This document shows, in pieces, positions 26,501 to 34,202 of a DNA stretch of 64,000 nt. The position numbers were made by a program, and so were the translations under genes. The notes below the pieces were generated by a model. The model saw only the letters and a list, made by a program, of their open reading frames with translations, had not been told where the DNA came from and did not search any database. This DNA comes from Clostridiales bacterium 38-18 (GTDB taxonomy: Bacteria; Bacillota; Clostridia; Peptostreptococcales; Acidaminobacteraceae), in NCBI GenBank assembly GCA_001897605.1, contig MKTL01000001.1, positions 558,001 to 622,000 of the forward strand, written 5' to 3'. Position 1 is the first letter of the stretch. Every line of letters starts with the position of its first letter.

Positions 26501-26923
26501 GGTGCATTTCCAACGGATGCATATTCACATACTCCTGGATTTGCCGGTGTACAGCAACCAGGTATGACAGGTCAGGTAAAGGAAGATATTTTGTCTAGAT
26601 TTAACGAGCTAGGTGTATCTGTAGCAGAGGGTGAGATTATTTTTAACCCAAAACTCCTAGCTAAGGATGAGTTTTTCAAAATGGATTATGAATGGCACCT
26701 ACCAAAACGAGATTTGACTCTAAATAAGAATCAAATCGGGTTTACGGTTTGTACGATTCCGATTGTTTATGAGCTATCCAATTTCCAAGCAATAACAATT
26801 ATTTATGATAATGGAGATCGCTATACCTTTGAAAATGCAATAAAACTAAATCGTGAAATAAGCAGCCGTATCTTCAAAAGAGATCGGTCTATTGAAAAGG
26901 TAATTGTAAGAGTAAGCTATTGA
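23504..26923 (+). CDS. Large GH94-like glycoside phosphorylase, type 2
   Basis: 1139 residues, no signal peptide. Distant paralogue of the protein at 14967: both have YSR(R/K)HGDP.R..N (here from Tyr437) followed by G(N)(W/F)RD..QN, and both have the WNDA.N catalytic motif (here RPEWNDANNAL, Asp653, the GH94 general-acid position). It also contains FVNASTADGYNPYRIT and DPWSNIGYWGDHQVIYLLKLLEL. The length matches the GH149/GH161 beta-1,3-oligoglucan phosphorylase size class, which is my best guess; other linkages are possible. GGAAGGG precedes the ATG. It is the last gene of the importer operon and ends at a strong terminator, so uptake and cytosolic phosphorolysis are coupled. Confidence 0.75.
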   Translation: MKDTSLYLSDSRLFTDTKEVLFETVTLKNDTYFKIENIDQMAPFFMTIVSDVDFWLFVSSTGGVTAGRKSPETALFPYYTDDKIHDSKDTTGPDACFMVTKQKKTLLWKPFSIQQPNVYKTTRNLYKNTIGNKIVFEEVNHDLELIYRYTWSTSNKYGLVKESEFINNATDRVSIKVLDGIRNILPYGVDVLGQISRSTLIDGYKRSELIQPYGLGIYALSSIISDKAEPSESLKATVAWSVGIETPVYLLSEQQTKDFISHQHLQTELDVKGRRGAYYIVGEFNLASNETREWLIVADLNQTASKIEVLIDKLNAPSKLLQELKDDIELGCKNLRELVFDADGFQATANTKVANRHFSNTLYNIMRGGIYADDYRITTSDFIEFVSNWNKLALEDNQAFLSQLTPEEDYFELVERVDGNASKDLSRLVREYLPLTYSRRHGDPSRPWNKFNIDIAKPNGEKNLNFEGNWRDIFQNWEALSLSYPGYIEGIITKFVNASTADGYNPYRITKQGVDWEVLDSADPWSNIGYWGDHQVIYLLKLLELSKRYHPDKLNTLLDKEIFVYANVPYRIKGLDDLIKDPKNTILFDKQLAKQIDNRVETVGADGKLMHCDESLYHVNLMEKLLVVALVKLTNFIPRGGIWMNTQRPEWNDANNALVGNGVSMVTLYYLYRYLSFLEKILEDIHHEIILSKEVAEMFLGVDGIFDGLKHALSAISNESTFVIVKQLGFVGETYRGKIYAHGFTGDKATIGIKQLRSFVKNAKMILMDSIVANKREDNLYHAYNLVKFGSNSCQISHLYEMLEGQVAVLSSGALNAQESIEVLKALKSSQIYREDQNSYMLYPNRQLPKFLEKNIIPEASVMGSSVLRTELEKGLTRFIEKSIFGKYHFNGDFRNGIEIANAIIETGEYTLEEAREVGELYSELFDHHSYTGRSGTFYKYEGLGCIYWHMVSKLVLAVQETHEAAFEISPYSDEARLLSDYFHETKAGIGVDKTPVQYGAFPTDAYSHTPGFAGVQQPGMTGQVKEDILSRFNELGVSVAEGEIIFNPKLLAKDEFFKMDYEWHLPKRDLTLNKNQIGFTVCTIPIVYELSNFQAITIIYDNGDRYTFENAIKLNREISSRIFKRDRSIEKVIVRVSY

Positions 26924-26935
26924 TACACAACGTTT

Positions 26936-26970
26936 AAGACCACTCAATTTGAGTGGTCTTTTGTTGTGAA
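26936..26970 (+). terminator. Terminator of importer 1 operon
   Basis: AAGACCACTC / GAGTGGTCTT, 10-bp stem (26936-26945, 26951-26960), 5-nt loop, followed by TTGTTGT. Confidence 0.9.
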
Positions 26971-26986
26971 GAACAGAAAAATAGAA

Positions 26987-27032
26987 TTGACAGACGCAAA
27001 ACAAAGTATTATTATATATCTAAAAGATATAT
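26987..27032 (+). promoter_or_regulatory. PadR promoter and operator
   Basis: TTGACA (26987-26992), 17 bp, TATTAT (27010-27015). A 19-bp palindrome ATATATCT-AAA-AGATATAT (27014-27032) overlaps the -10 box and start point. AT-rich dyads of this kind are typical PadR-family autoregulatory sites. Confidence 0.75.
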
Positions 27033-27048
27033 GGTAGTGGTGAAGGAA

Positions 27049-27633
27049 ATGTCTAAGAAAAAAACGCAATTTGTAATTTTAGGACTGTTGAATGAAGGGC
27101 CTTTGACGGGATATGATATCAAGAAAATCATAGACCTCAGATTTAGTTTCTTTTGGAACGAGAGCTATGGTCAAATATTCCCTATGCTTAAGCAACTTAC
27201 TAAAGATAACCTAATCGAATGTCTGCCTAATAACGAGACCCAATCAGAGGTATCAAAAAGAGAGAAGATTTACTATCGGATAACTGAACAAGGACGGCAA
27301 TTTCTACTCAATTGGTTAGAAGAACCAGTTGAAACAGAGACGGTTAGATTCGAAATTCTACTAAAAATGTACTTTTCAAATGAACTGGATTCTGAATCTA
27401 TGAAGTCGCATATTGAAGCGTTTAAATTACGCTATTTAGAGAAATTGGCTTTGCTAGATTTGTTTTACGCTGAGCTAAAGCCTATAGTTGATCTACATGA
27501 CAATCATGCAGAGATATTGAGCGTTATCAATTTTGGTCAAAAGGTTTACAGAGCGTATGTAGAATGGAGTGAAGAAACCATAGCACAGTTAGAAACAAAA
27601 AAAAGAGGTGGTAATTATGAGACAAAAAATTAG
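27049..27633 (+). CDS. PadR-family transcriptional regulator
   Basis: 194 residues from ATG 27049. N-terminal winged helix: FVILGLLNEGPLTGYDIKKIIDLRFSFFWNESYGQIFPMLKQLTKDNLIEC, the PadR signature, and a C-terminal helical dimerisation region (Vir_act_alpha_C type). The frame is open to 26953, but those residues span the promoter and operator, so they cannot be translated from this transcript. Overlaps the downstream ferredoxin-type membrane protein by 17 bp, which is probably its regulated target. Effector unknown. Confidence 0.88.
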   Translation: MSKKKTQFVILGLLNEGPLTGYDIKKIIDLRFSFFWNESYGQIFPMLKQLTKDNLIECLPNNETQSEVSKREKIYYRITEQGRQFLLNWLEEPVETETVRFEILLKMYFSNELDSESMKSHIEAFKLRYLEKLALLDLFYAELKPIVDLHDNHAEILSVINFGQKVYRAYVEWSEETIAQLETKKRGGNYETKN

Positions 27634-28345
27634 AAGATCCTTCGCCTTACTTGCATTATTAGTCTTTCCGCTTACATTAAATTATTTTTCGCCCTATGTA
27701 TCAATTGATGGTGCAATGGTGGGCGTAATTTCTGGGAGTGTTATTGTATTTATACTCCTATTTTTAAGTGGTATCATTTTAGGAAGAGCATGGTGTGGTT
27801 GGCTGTGTCCGATGGCTGGGCTTAGTGAGATGACGTTACAGATCAATAATAAAAATGTAAACATAAAAAATCTTAGAAGAGTGCGACTTAGTATTTTTGC
27901 AGTTTGGGCGAGTATTTTAGTCTTAGGATTTGTACTTGCTGGTGGCATAAAGGGAGTTAACCCTTTGCACCTAACAGAAAATATCATATCCGTAGACGCC
28001 CCTGTGAAATACATTATCTATTATTCGGTCTTACTGATATTTACTGTTCTTTCTATAGTTTTAGGGAAACGAGGCGCTTGTCAGTCCATTTGCTGGATGT
28101 CGCCATTTTTAGCAGCCGGTTATCATGTTGGTAAAGGACTAAAGATCCCTCAGCTCAGAATCGTTTCACAAAAGGACCGATGCGTAAGCTGCGGTATTTG
28201 TGATAAAAAATGTCCTATGAGTTTACCAGTAAGCACAATGCTTAAAACAGATAAAATGAGCACCTCTGATTGTATTCTTTGTGGAGAGTGCGTTGATCAT
28301 TGTAAAAAAAACGTGCTAAGCTATCGATTTACAGTAGTAAAGTAG
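27617..28345 (+). CDS. NapH-like 4Fe-4S membrane protein
   Basis: 242 residues. Four to five membrane segments in the N-terminal two thirds with two CxxxCP-type motifs (WCGWLCP and CQSICWMSP), as in NapH/NosR/RdxA ferredoxin-type quinol or electron-transfer proteins. The C-terminus carries two 4Fe-4S clusters: CVSCGICDKKCPM and CILCGECVDHCKK. It passes electrons between quinone or ferredoxin and an unidentified partner, since no napG, nosZ or reductase lies nearby. GAGGTGG before ATG 27617 fixes the start inside the PadR gene end. Confidence 0.85.
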   Translation: MRQKIRRSFALLALLVFPLTLNYFSPYVSIDGAMVGVISGSVIVFILLFLSGIILGRAWCGWLCPMAGLSEMTLQINNKNVNIKNLRRVRLSIFAVWASILVLGFVLAGGIKGVNPLHLTENIISVDAPVKYIIYYSVLLIFTVLSIVLGKRGACQSICWMSPFLAAGYHVGKGLKIPQLRIVSQKDRCVSCGICDKKCPMSLPVSTMLKTDKMSTSDCILCGECVDHCKKNVLSYRFTVVK

Positions 28346-28383
28346 CTTCAAATGTGATTTTTATGTAATATTTCGGAAAAGGA

Positions 28384-28412
28384 TTGCATTAATCTTAGAA
28401 CAATGTTATTAT
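28384..28412 (+). promoter_or_regulatory. Promoter of the cold-shock gene
   Basis: TTGCAT (28384-28389), 17 bp, TATTAT (28407-28412). It gives a 5' leader of about 100 nt, typical of thermally regulated csp mRNAs. Confidence 0.65.
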
Positions 28413-28522
28413 GAAAGAACTTAAATTATATTTGTTTCAAGTACCTGAATTAGTGTTAAAGCATTACGCCTGATTTTGTATTTGTAGTAGTAGGTTTAAG
28501 ATTAAAAATTAGGAGGTACCAC

Positions 28523-28723
28523 ATGAACGGTACAGTTAAATGGTTTAACGCAGATAAAGGTTTTGGTTTTATTACAGGAGATGACGGTAAAGATGTATTT
28601 GCTCACTTCTCACAAATCAACTCTAACGGTTTCAAAACTTTAGAAGAAGGACAACGTGTTTCTTTCGAAGTTGCTCAAGGTCCTAAAGGTCCTCAAGCTG
28701 AAAATATCACAGTTATCGGTTAA
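28523..28723 (+). CDS. csp: Cold-shock protein, CspA/CspB family
   Basis: 66-residue single-stranded nucleic acid chaperone with an OB fold. Both RNA-binding motifs are present: KGFGFIT (RNP1) and VFAHFSQI (RNP2), preceded by [13 protein letters not shown]. Full family length. AGGAGG precedes the ATG. Monocistronic: own promoter with a long leader and strong terminator. Synonymous codon choice looks highly optimised. Confidence 0.97.
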   Translation: MNGTVKWFNADKGFGFITGDDGKDVFAHFSQINSNGFKTLEEGQRVSFEVAQGPKGPQAENITVIG

Positions 28724-28760
28724 TTAGAAGCCTTAGATAGTTAAATATCAAAACGAATGA

Positions 28761-28795
28761 AAACCTCTTTGAGAAATCAAAGAGGTTTTTTATTT
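28761..28795 (+). terminator. Terminator of csp
   Basis: AAACCTCTTTGA / TCAAAGAGGTTT with GAAA loop (28761-28788), followed by T-run. Confidence 0.93.
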
Positions 28796-28877
28796 TATTG
28801 TTATTCAGAAATCAGACGAGATGAATCTCAGCAGCTAATCTAAGGTCTCTTGAACTACTGCCAGCAGAAATTTTGAA

Positions 28878-30865
28878 TCATTCCTTATGGAGCACCCACT
28901 GGTTCAGTGCTAAATCGTAAGACATAAAAGCGCGTTTATTTAGTGTCAGGTTTACCTGAGTCTGATCACCTGCATTCATGTAGATTTTCCTAAAGGCTCT
29001 TAACTCATTAGGTGGACGGTGTGCCGATTGATCGAGATAGGAAACATATAATTGCACCACTTCCTTAGCCGCAAATTTCCCTGTATTTTTAAGTGTAAAT
29101 GATACTGTTACATAGTTATTTTCTTCATCTATTTGTGAGAGGTTTAAATCACTGTACCCAAACGATGAGTAGGTTAAGCCATGTCCAAAACAATAAAGAG
29201 GTTCTATGTGTTTTGCATCAAAATGGCGATAGCCGATATAAATGCCCTCGCTGTAGGACACCGTTTTATCTCCTGGGAACTCTCCGATACTATGAGCAGA
29301 ATAATCGCTTAACTGTTTACCGATCGTAAAAGGTAGTTTCCCAGAAGGTGAAACGACTCCAAACAAAACATTGGCAAGTGCAGTGCCACTTTCCATACCG
29401 TTATACCAGGTTTGAAGAACGGCTTTGGCATATTGCTTCATAGAGGAGACGTCTACAGCTGAACCACTGATGTTAATGGCTACGATGTTTTGGTTGACGC
29501 TTGCTATTGTCTCTAATAGCTCTGCTTGACCAAATGGTAAGTTGATATCTTGTCTATCTTGCCCCTCATGATCTAAGCTGTGATTAATGCCGCCTACAAA
29601 TATCACCAGATCATTTACATTTGCAGCACGTAATGCTTCTTCTCTTAAGTCGCGAGCACGATCAGGTGTGTTGTCCTTATCGCGACTATAGCTAAGGACA
29701 AATGACAATTTGGTATTGCCGCCGACAAACATACTGATGCCTGCGAAAGGTGAGTGTTCATAAAGTGCTTTTATTTCTGCGCTACCACCACCGCTTGCAT
29801 GTGTTTTAATGGCATTTTCACCAACAACCAGTATTTTTTTGTACTGGTCAATCTTAAGCGGTAGAAATCTTCTTTATTTTCTAAAAGAACGATTGCTTCT
29901 TCAGCAATTTTTTTCGTAAGAAGCTGATGTTCGGGTGTGTTTCTTTTGCCTTTTTGACGCTGTCCAGAGAGCATATGGGTTTGATTCATTAATTGAAGGA
30001 TTCCAAGAACCTTCTCATCAAGAATCGATTCATCAAGTTGGCCTTCAAGAACAGCGGTTTCAAGTGCATCTGCAAAGAAGTATCTGTCGAAGTCAGTTGT
30101 TACACCCATTTCAATGTCAAGACCAGCTTTGGCTGCTTTTATGGTTGAGTGGACACCACCCCAATCGGAAATAACTACCCCATTATAGCCCCATTGATTT
30201 TTGAGAACATCAGTTAATAGATAATGACTTTCACAACAGAAATCTCCATTCAGTTGATTGTAGGCAGCCATAACGCTGTAAGCATTGCCATCGACTAGTG
30301 TTTCACGAAAAGCGGGAAGGTACATTTCTTCTAAGGTTCTTTTATCAACAATAGCGTTGACAAACATTCTGTTCGTTTCTTGATTGTTAGCAGCAAAGTG
30401 GTTTACACAAGCCGCAACGTCGTTTTGTTGAATACCCTGAACCACTTTACACCCCATTGCTCCTGATAAAGCGGGATCCTCACTCATGTATTCGAAGTTT
30501 CTTCCGCAAAGAGGAGAACGCATCAGATTGACCCCAGGCGCTAGTATAACATCCTTTCCACGACTTCTCGCTTCTGCTCCAAGTGCATCGCCAAACTCAA
30601 ATGCAAGTTCATGATTCCAAGTCGCTGCAAGTGCTGTATTCGCTGGAAAATAAGTGACAGAGTCGTCAGACCATTCTCTATCTTGCCAAGTACCACGAAT
30701 ATATTCTCTTCGGACTCCCCTTGGTCCATCTGAGGTGACTAGGTCAGGAATACCAAGTCTTTTGATGCCTTTTGTTTCAAAAATGCCATCACCGTGAAGC
30801 ATGCCAACCTTTTCAGATAACGTCAGATTGGATAAAATTGATTTTAACTCATTAGTGGTAAGCAT
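28878..30865 (-). pseudogene. GH3 beta-glucosidase interrupted by a frameshift
   Basis: Two adjoining minus-strand frames (30865 to 29771, and the rest ending at 28878) together make one GH3 glycosidase of about 662 residues. N-terminal part: SDGPRGVRREY, ACVNHFAANNQETNR, nucleophile Asp234 in VISDWGG. C-terminal part: the second GH3 domain and a fibronectin-III-like end. After EEAIVLLENKEDF the first frame runs into nonsense; adding one A within the AAA at 29865-29867 restores LPLKIDQYKKILVVGENAIKTHASGGG, the expected GH3 sequence, which then continues through 29732. So either a one-base deletion in the organism or a homopolymer sequencing error. AGGAGGTG precedes the start. Lies 8 bp after the GH31 remnant. 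Confidence 0.85.
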
Positions 30866-30873
30866 AGCACCTC

Positions 30874-31473
30874 CTAAATTAGTATAGTGATTTCATCTTG
30901 ATCAGTTACGGTTAGCTCAATGCCATAGAATGAATGCTTAAATGGCACATTTGAACTATCGATATGATCAATATTGCGCAGTATAAATTTCGCTGGTTTT
31001 TTAAATGTTCTGTTGATGATAATTTCATTGTCTTCTTTGACAAGCTTAATCAATTCCTCTTGCTCATTTTCTATATTATAGACTGGTAAATGAAGGGTGG
31101 TTTCGCTTCTTAGATTAAAAATATGATAGCTGATATCCGTTAAATAATCATAATCAGGTCTTGAATCATGGTTACCAATAGGCAAAATCGTAATAGGTTT
31201 TACATAAAGTGGCAATGACTGATAATCATATACTTCAGAGTAATATCGACCACCACGCTTGACTTCATTGGAAAGCAAATGTGTATACTCACCTTCAGGT
31301 AGATAGTAATTGCCCACACCTTCAGGGTTAAAGATAGGAGCGACAACTAAGCTCTCACCGAGATAGTATTGCATATCTAATGTTTGGCAAACTGGATCGT
31401 TTGGATGTTCCATAAACATGGCGCGCATCATAGGGACACCAGTTTGTGCCGTTAAATGAAGTCGAAACGACAC
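30874..31473 (-). pseudogene. GH31 alpha-xylosidase remnant (C-terminal part only)
   Basis: About 195 residues matching only the C-terminal region of YicI-type GH31 enzymes: HLTAQTGVPMMRAMFMEHPNDP..LDMQYYLGESLVVAPIF, then the beta-sandwich end. The whole catalytic core with both Asp residues is missing, and there is no usable start or ribosome-binding site (a GTG begins the frame). The break falls about 31456-31470, exactly where a second truncated gene begins on the other strand. It would have formed an operon with the GH3 gene downstream. Confidence 0.82.
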
Positions 31474-31868
31474 TGCTGAGTAGCACCGTAGCTGACGAAT
31501 CTGAAGCAGGCGTGAGCATCTATCTCAACAACAGACACCACTATGAAATAGGTGTTCAAAATCATGGTGCTCAGAGAAAACTCATCCTGAGAAGGCAAAT
31601 TGGTTCCTTGTTCAAAGTAGAAAATGAGAGGCTGATTGCATCAGAAACCAAAGGCCTTAAAATCACGGAGACCCTTCAAGATTATATTTTTAGCTATAAA
31701 CTGGATCAAGATTGGATCGAGCTCGGTCGAGGGAAAACGCAATATTTGACAACTGAGGTTGGCGGGTGCTTCACTGGAAACTACTTTGCGCTTTATGCAC
31801 ATTCTGAAAATTCAACGGTTTCACCATTAATTTTCAAGGAATTTGTTTACAGGGTACACTTGGATTAG
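31446..31868 (+). pseudogene. GH43 beta-xylosidase remnant (C-terminal beta-sandwich only)
   Basis: 140 codons that match the C-terminal concanavalin-like domain of GH43 beta-xylosidase/arabinofuranosidase: EAGVSIYLNNRHHYEIGV, KLILRRQIG, LGRGKTQYLTTEVGGCFTGNYFALYA, ending FKEFVYRV. The five-blade propeller with all catalytic residues is absent and there is no ribosome-binding site. It is head to head with the GH31 remnant, so a deletion that removed both 5' halves of a divergent pair is the simplest explanation. Confidence 0.8.
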
Positions 31869-31902
31869 AGGATTCTACAAAAATCTTTGGAAGTTCATCC
31901 AA

Positions 31903-31931
31903 TTAACAAGGTCATTTTCATCACGTATAAT
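31903..31931 (+). promoter_or_regulatory. Promoter of ugpC
   Basis: TTAACA (31903-31908), 17 bp, TATAAT (31926-31931), about 48 nt before the ATPase start. No LacI-type operator overlaps it, in line with a shared, constitutively made ATPase. Confidence 0.7.
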
Positions 31932-31985
31932 GGCATTAGTAAATAAAGAATCTATTCAATAGAGAATTGAGATTACGGAGGAATT

Positions 31986-33080
31986 ATGGCAAAGGTATCT
32001 TTGAAAAACATCACGAAAATTTATGATAACGGTTTTCAAGCGGTTAAAGGCATTGACTTAGAAATTAAGGATAAAGAATTTATGATCCTAGTAGGTCCTT
32101 CAGGCTGTGGTAAAACGACTACGCTTAGAATGATTGCAGGTCTTGAAGAAATAAGCAAAGGCGAAATGAGCATTGGCGACGTGGTCGTTAACAATGTCGC
32201 ACCTAAAGATAGAAATATAGCAATGGTTTTCCAAAACTACGCGTTATATCCACACATGAGTGTGTACGATAATATGGCTTTTGGGTTAAAACTTCAAAAA
32301 ACACCAAAAGATGAAATCAAAGAGAGAATCGAGAAAACAGCTAAAATTCTTGATATTGAACAACTTTTAACTAGAAAACCAAAACAATTATCAGGTGGTC
32401 AAAGACAAAGGGTTGCTCTTGGCCGTGCAATCGTTCGTAAACCAGAAGTATTTTTAATGGATGAACCGCTTTCAAACTTAGATGCGAAGCTGAGAGTACA
32501 AATGAGAGCTGAGTTAATCAAACTTCACAATGATCTTCAAACAACTTTCGTCTATGTAACACATGATCAAACTGAAGCGATGACTATGGGTAGCAGAATT
32601 TGTGTTATGAATGATGGTATCATTCAACAAGTTGCTGAGCCTAAAGTGATCTATAATCACCCTGCAAATATGTTCGTTGCAAGCTTTATTGGCGCACCAC
32701 AAATGAACTTTTTACATGGTACCTTAACTGAAAAAGCAGGTAAGATCGTTACAGCAATCGATGGTTTTGAGGTTGTTCTTAATGAAGCAGCAGCTGCTAA
32801 AGTAAAAGCAGGTAATTATATCGGTAAAGAAGTGGTTGTTGGTGTTCGTCCTGAGGACATTAAAATTGTCGGCGCAAACGAAGGCTTAAATGTAAAGGTA
32901 GAAGTTACGGAATTATTAGGAAGTGATTTAAACGTTTACTTCTCATTTAAAGGTAGACAATATATTGCCAAAGCAGATGCACATGTAGAATTACAATTCA
33001 ATCAAATTATCTCTGTTGCATTTGATATGGATAAACTTCATTTATTTGATAAAGAAAGTGAGAAATCAATTCTTTACTAA
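31986..33080 (+). CDS. ugpC: Sugar ABC transporter ATP-binding protein (UgpC/MsmX type)
   Basis: 364 residues. Walker A GPSGCGKTT, Q-loop VFQNYALYPHM, signature LSGGQRQRVALGRA, Walker B FLMDEPLSNLD, H-loop THDQTEAM, and a C-terminal regulatory TOBE/OB domain from about residue 235. Multitask ATPases of this group energise several carbohydrate importers. Neither of the two permease pairs in this window has its own ATPase, so this protein probably serves both. GGAGG precedes the ATG. It has its own promoter and terminator. Confidence 0.95.
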   Translation: MAKVSLKNITKIYDNGFQAVKGIDLEIKDKEFMILVGPSGCGKTTTLRMIAGLEEISKGEMSIGDVVVNNVAPKDRNIAMVFQNYALYPHMSVYDNMAFGLKLQKTPKDEIKERIEKTAKILDIEQLLTRKPKQLSGGQRQRVALGRAIVRKPEVFLMDEPLSNLDAKLRVQMRAELIKLHNDLQTTFVYVTHDQTEAMTMGSRICVMNDGIIQQVAEPKVIYNHPANMFVASFIGAPQMNFLHGTLTEKAGKIVTAIDGFEVVLNEAAAAKVKAGNYIGKEVVVGVRPEDIKIVGANEGLNVKVEVTELLGSDLNVYFSFKGRQYIAKADAHVELQFNQIISVAFDMDKLHLFDKESEKSILY

Positions 33081-33145
33081 TTAAAAGCAAATAATTATGC
33101 AATCAAAATCTCCTTCTCATAAATCATGATTAATACCCTTTTTGG

Positions 33146-33175
33146 AGGACAGTCAGTGAATGTCTGTCCTTTTTC
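33146..33175 (+). terminator. Terminator of ugpC
   Basis: AGGACAG (33146-33152) pairs with CTGTCCT (33164-33170), followed by TTTTT. Confidence 0.8.
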
Positions 33176-33238
33176 CTTTAGCTTTTTTTAGAATATGATA
33201 GAATTATAATAAAGCAATGCACCACTAGAGGAGGGGTT

Positions 33239-34153
33239 ATGAAAGACAAATTTCTTGAGCTGGAAGCTATTTTAAAGTGTGCCATTAAACCAATTTATAA
33301 AAAAAAGCATATTAAAAAGATGGATGAAACATTGATACAGCTTGATAATGGCAATCTCTTTCTCGTACAAAGAGCTCTAACTGAGGTCGAATATGAGTTG
33401 GTTAAAATTTGGCTTGAGTCCGCCAATCAAGGAATGAAAAGCTCGGAGTATTTATTGCTAACTACCTCAGAAGGGTATTTGAATTATCATAGTGAGATCA
33501 CATTTCCCGTTCGATTATGGAAAATTCAGTACAAAGAAAGCGAAATTGAAGTAAAAGAAATTATTAAGTCCACTTTTATCGATGAGAAAATCGTCTATAC
33601 CGGAGACGATGAAATCGTAATGATCATAAAAGAGAAAGAAGAGGAAGAGAGTTCTGTTACCCCTTATGAATTGCAGAGTTTGCTTGAAGCTGAGGCACTT
33701 ACGAGTATACGTGTAACAGTAGGCAGCTTGATTTCACATCTTTCGGAGGTCCATTTGTCTTATGTTCAAATGAACGAGCTCACAGAGCTTGTGCATGAGT
33801 TTAAGCAAAGAACACAGGTAGTTTATTTTGATGCAATGTTTTTCCCTTTAATGGTAAAACGCATTAGAATGTTACTTAAATCAAGTGATATTGGTTCAAG
33901 AGAAAAGCTACTTATGGAAGCCTTGCTGAAACAGCATATAAGACCAGTGAACGATCAAGAGTTAGAACAAACCGCTCTTGTGTTTTTTGAGAATAATCTT
34001 AACATTTCAGAAACAGCCAATGAACTTTACATTCACCGTAACACATTAATTTATAGGCTTAACAAGCTTGAGAGCATTACAGGCTTTGATATTCGCAAAT
34101 TTAATGATGCGATGCATTATTTTATGAGCTATCTTGGCGACAAGATTAAATAA
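33239..34153 (+). CDS. PucR/CdaR-type helix-turn-helix regulator
   Basis: 304 residues. The C-terminal ~60 residues form a PucR-type helix-turn-helix: ALVFFENNLNISETANELYIHRNTLIYRLNKLESITGFDIRKFNDA, as in CdaR and PucR. The N-terminal ~230 residues are not recognisable; a Glu-rich stretch (IKEKEEEESS) separates two parts. GAGGAGGGG precedes the ATG. Located between the shared ATPase and a beta-glucosidase, it may sense carbohydrate status, but no ligand domain can be named. Ends at a short GC-rich terminator. Confidence 0.82.
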   Translation: MKDKFLELEAILKCAIKPIYKKKHIKKMDETLIQLDNGNLFLVQRALTEVEYELVKIWLESANQGMKSSEYLLLTTSEGYLNYHSEITFPVRLWKIQYKESEIEVKEIIKSTFIDEKIVYTGDDEIVMIIKEKEEEESSVTPYELQSLLEAEALTSIRVTVGSLISHLSEVHLSYVQMNELTELVHEFKQRTQVVYFDAMFFPLMVKRIRMLLKSSDIGSREKLLMEALLKQHIRPVNDQELEQTALVFFENNLNISETANELYIHRNTLIYRLNKLESITGFDIRKFNDAMHYFMSYLGDKIK

Positions 34154-34174
34154 GTCCCCTAGGGGCTTTTTTTA
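34153..34174 (+). terminator. Terminator of the PucR-type gene
   Basis: GTCCCC..GGGGCT short GC stem followed by seven T; overlaps the end of the stop codon. Confidence 0.7.
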
Positions 34175-34202
34175 AGATTGAATGGTAATTTAGGAGGTTG
34201 AA

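Noticed and set aside
29840-29880. Programmed ribosomal frameshift in the GH3 gene
   Set aside because: No slippery heptamer at the break; the A7 run lies downstream of the point where the frame is already lost.
31446-31868. Functional small carbohydrate-binding protein
   Set aside because: The frame matches only the C-terminal domain of GH43, lacks an SD, and starts inside another truncated gene, so a remnant is more likely.
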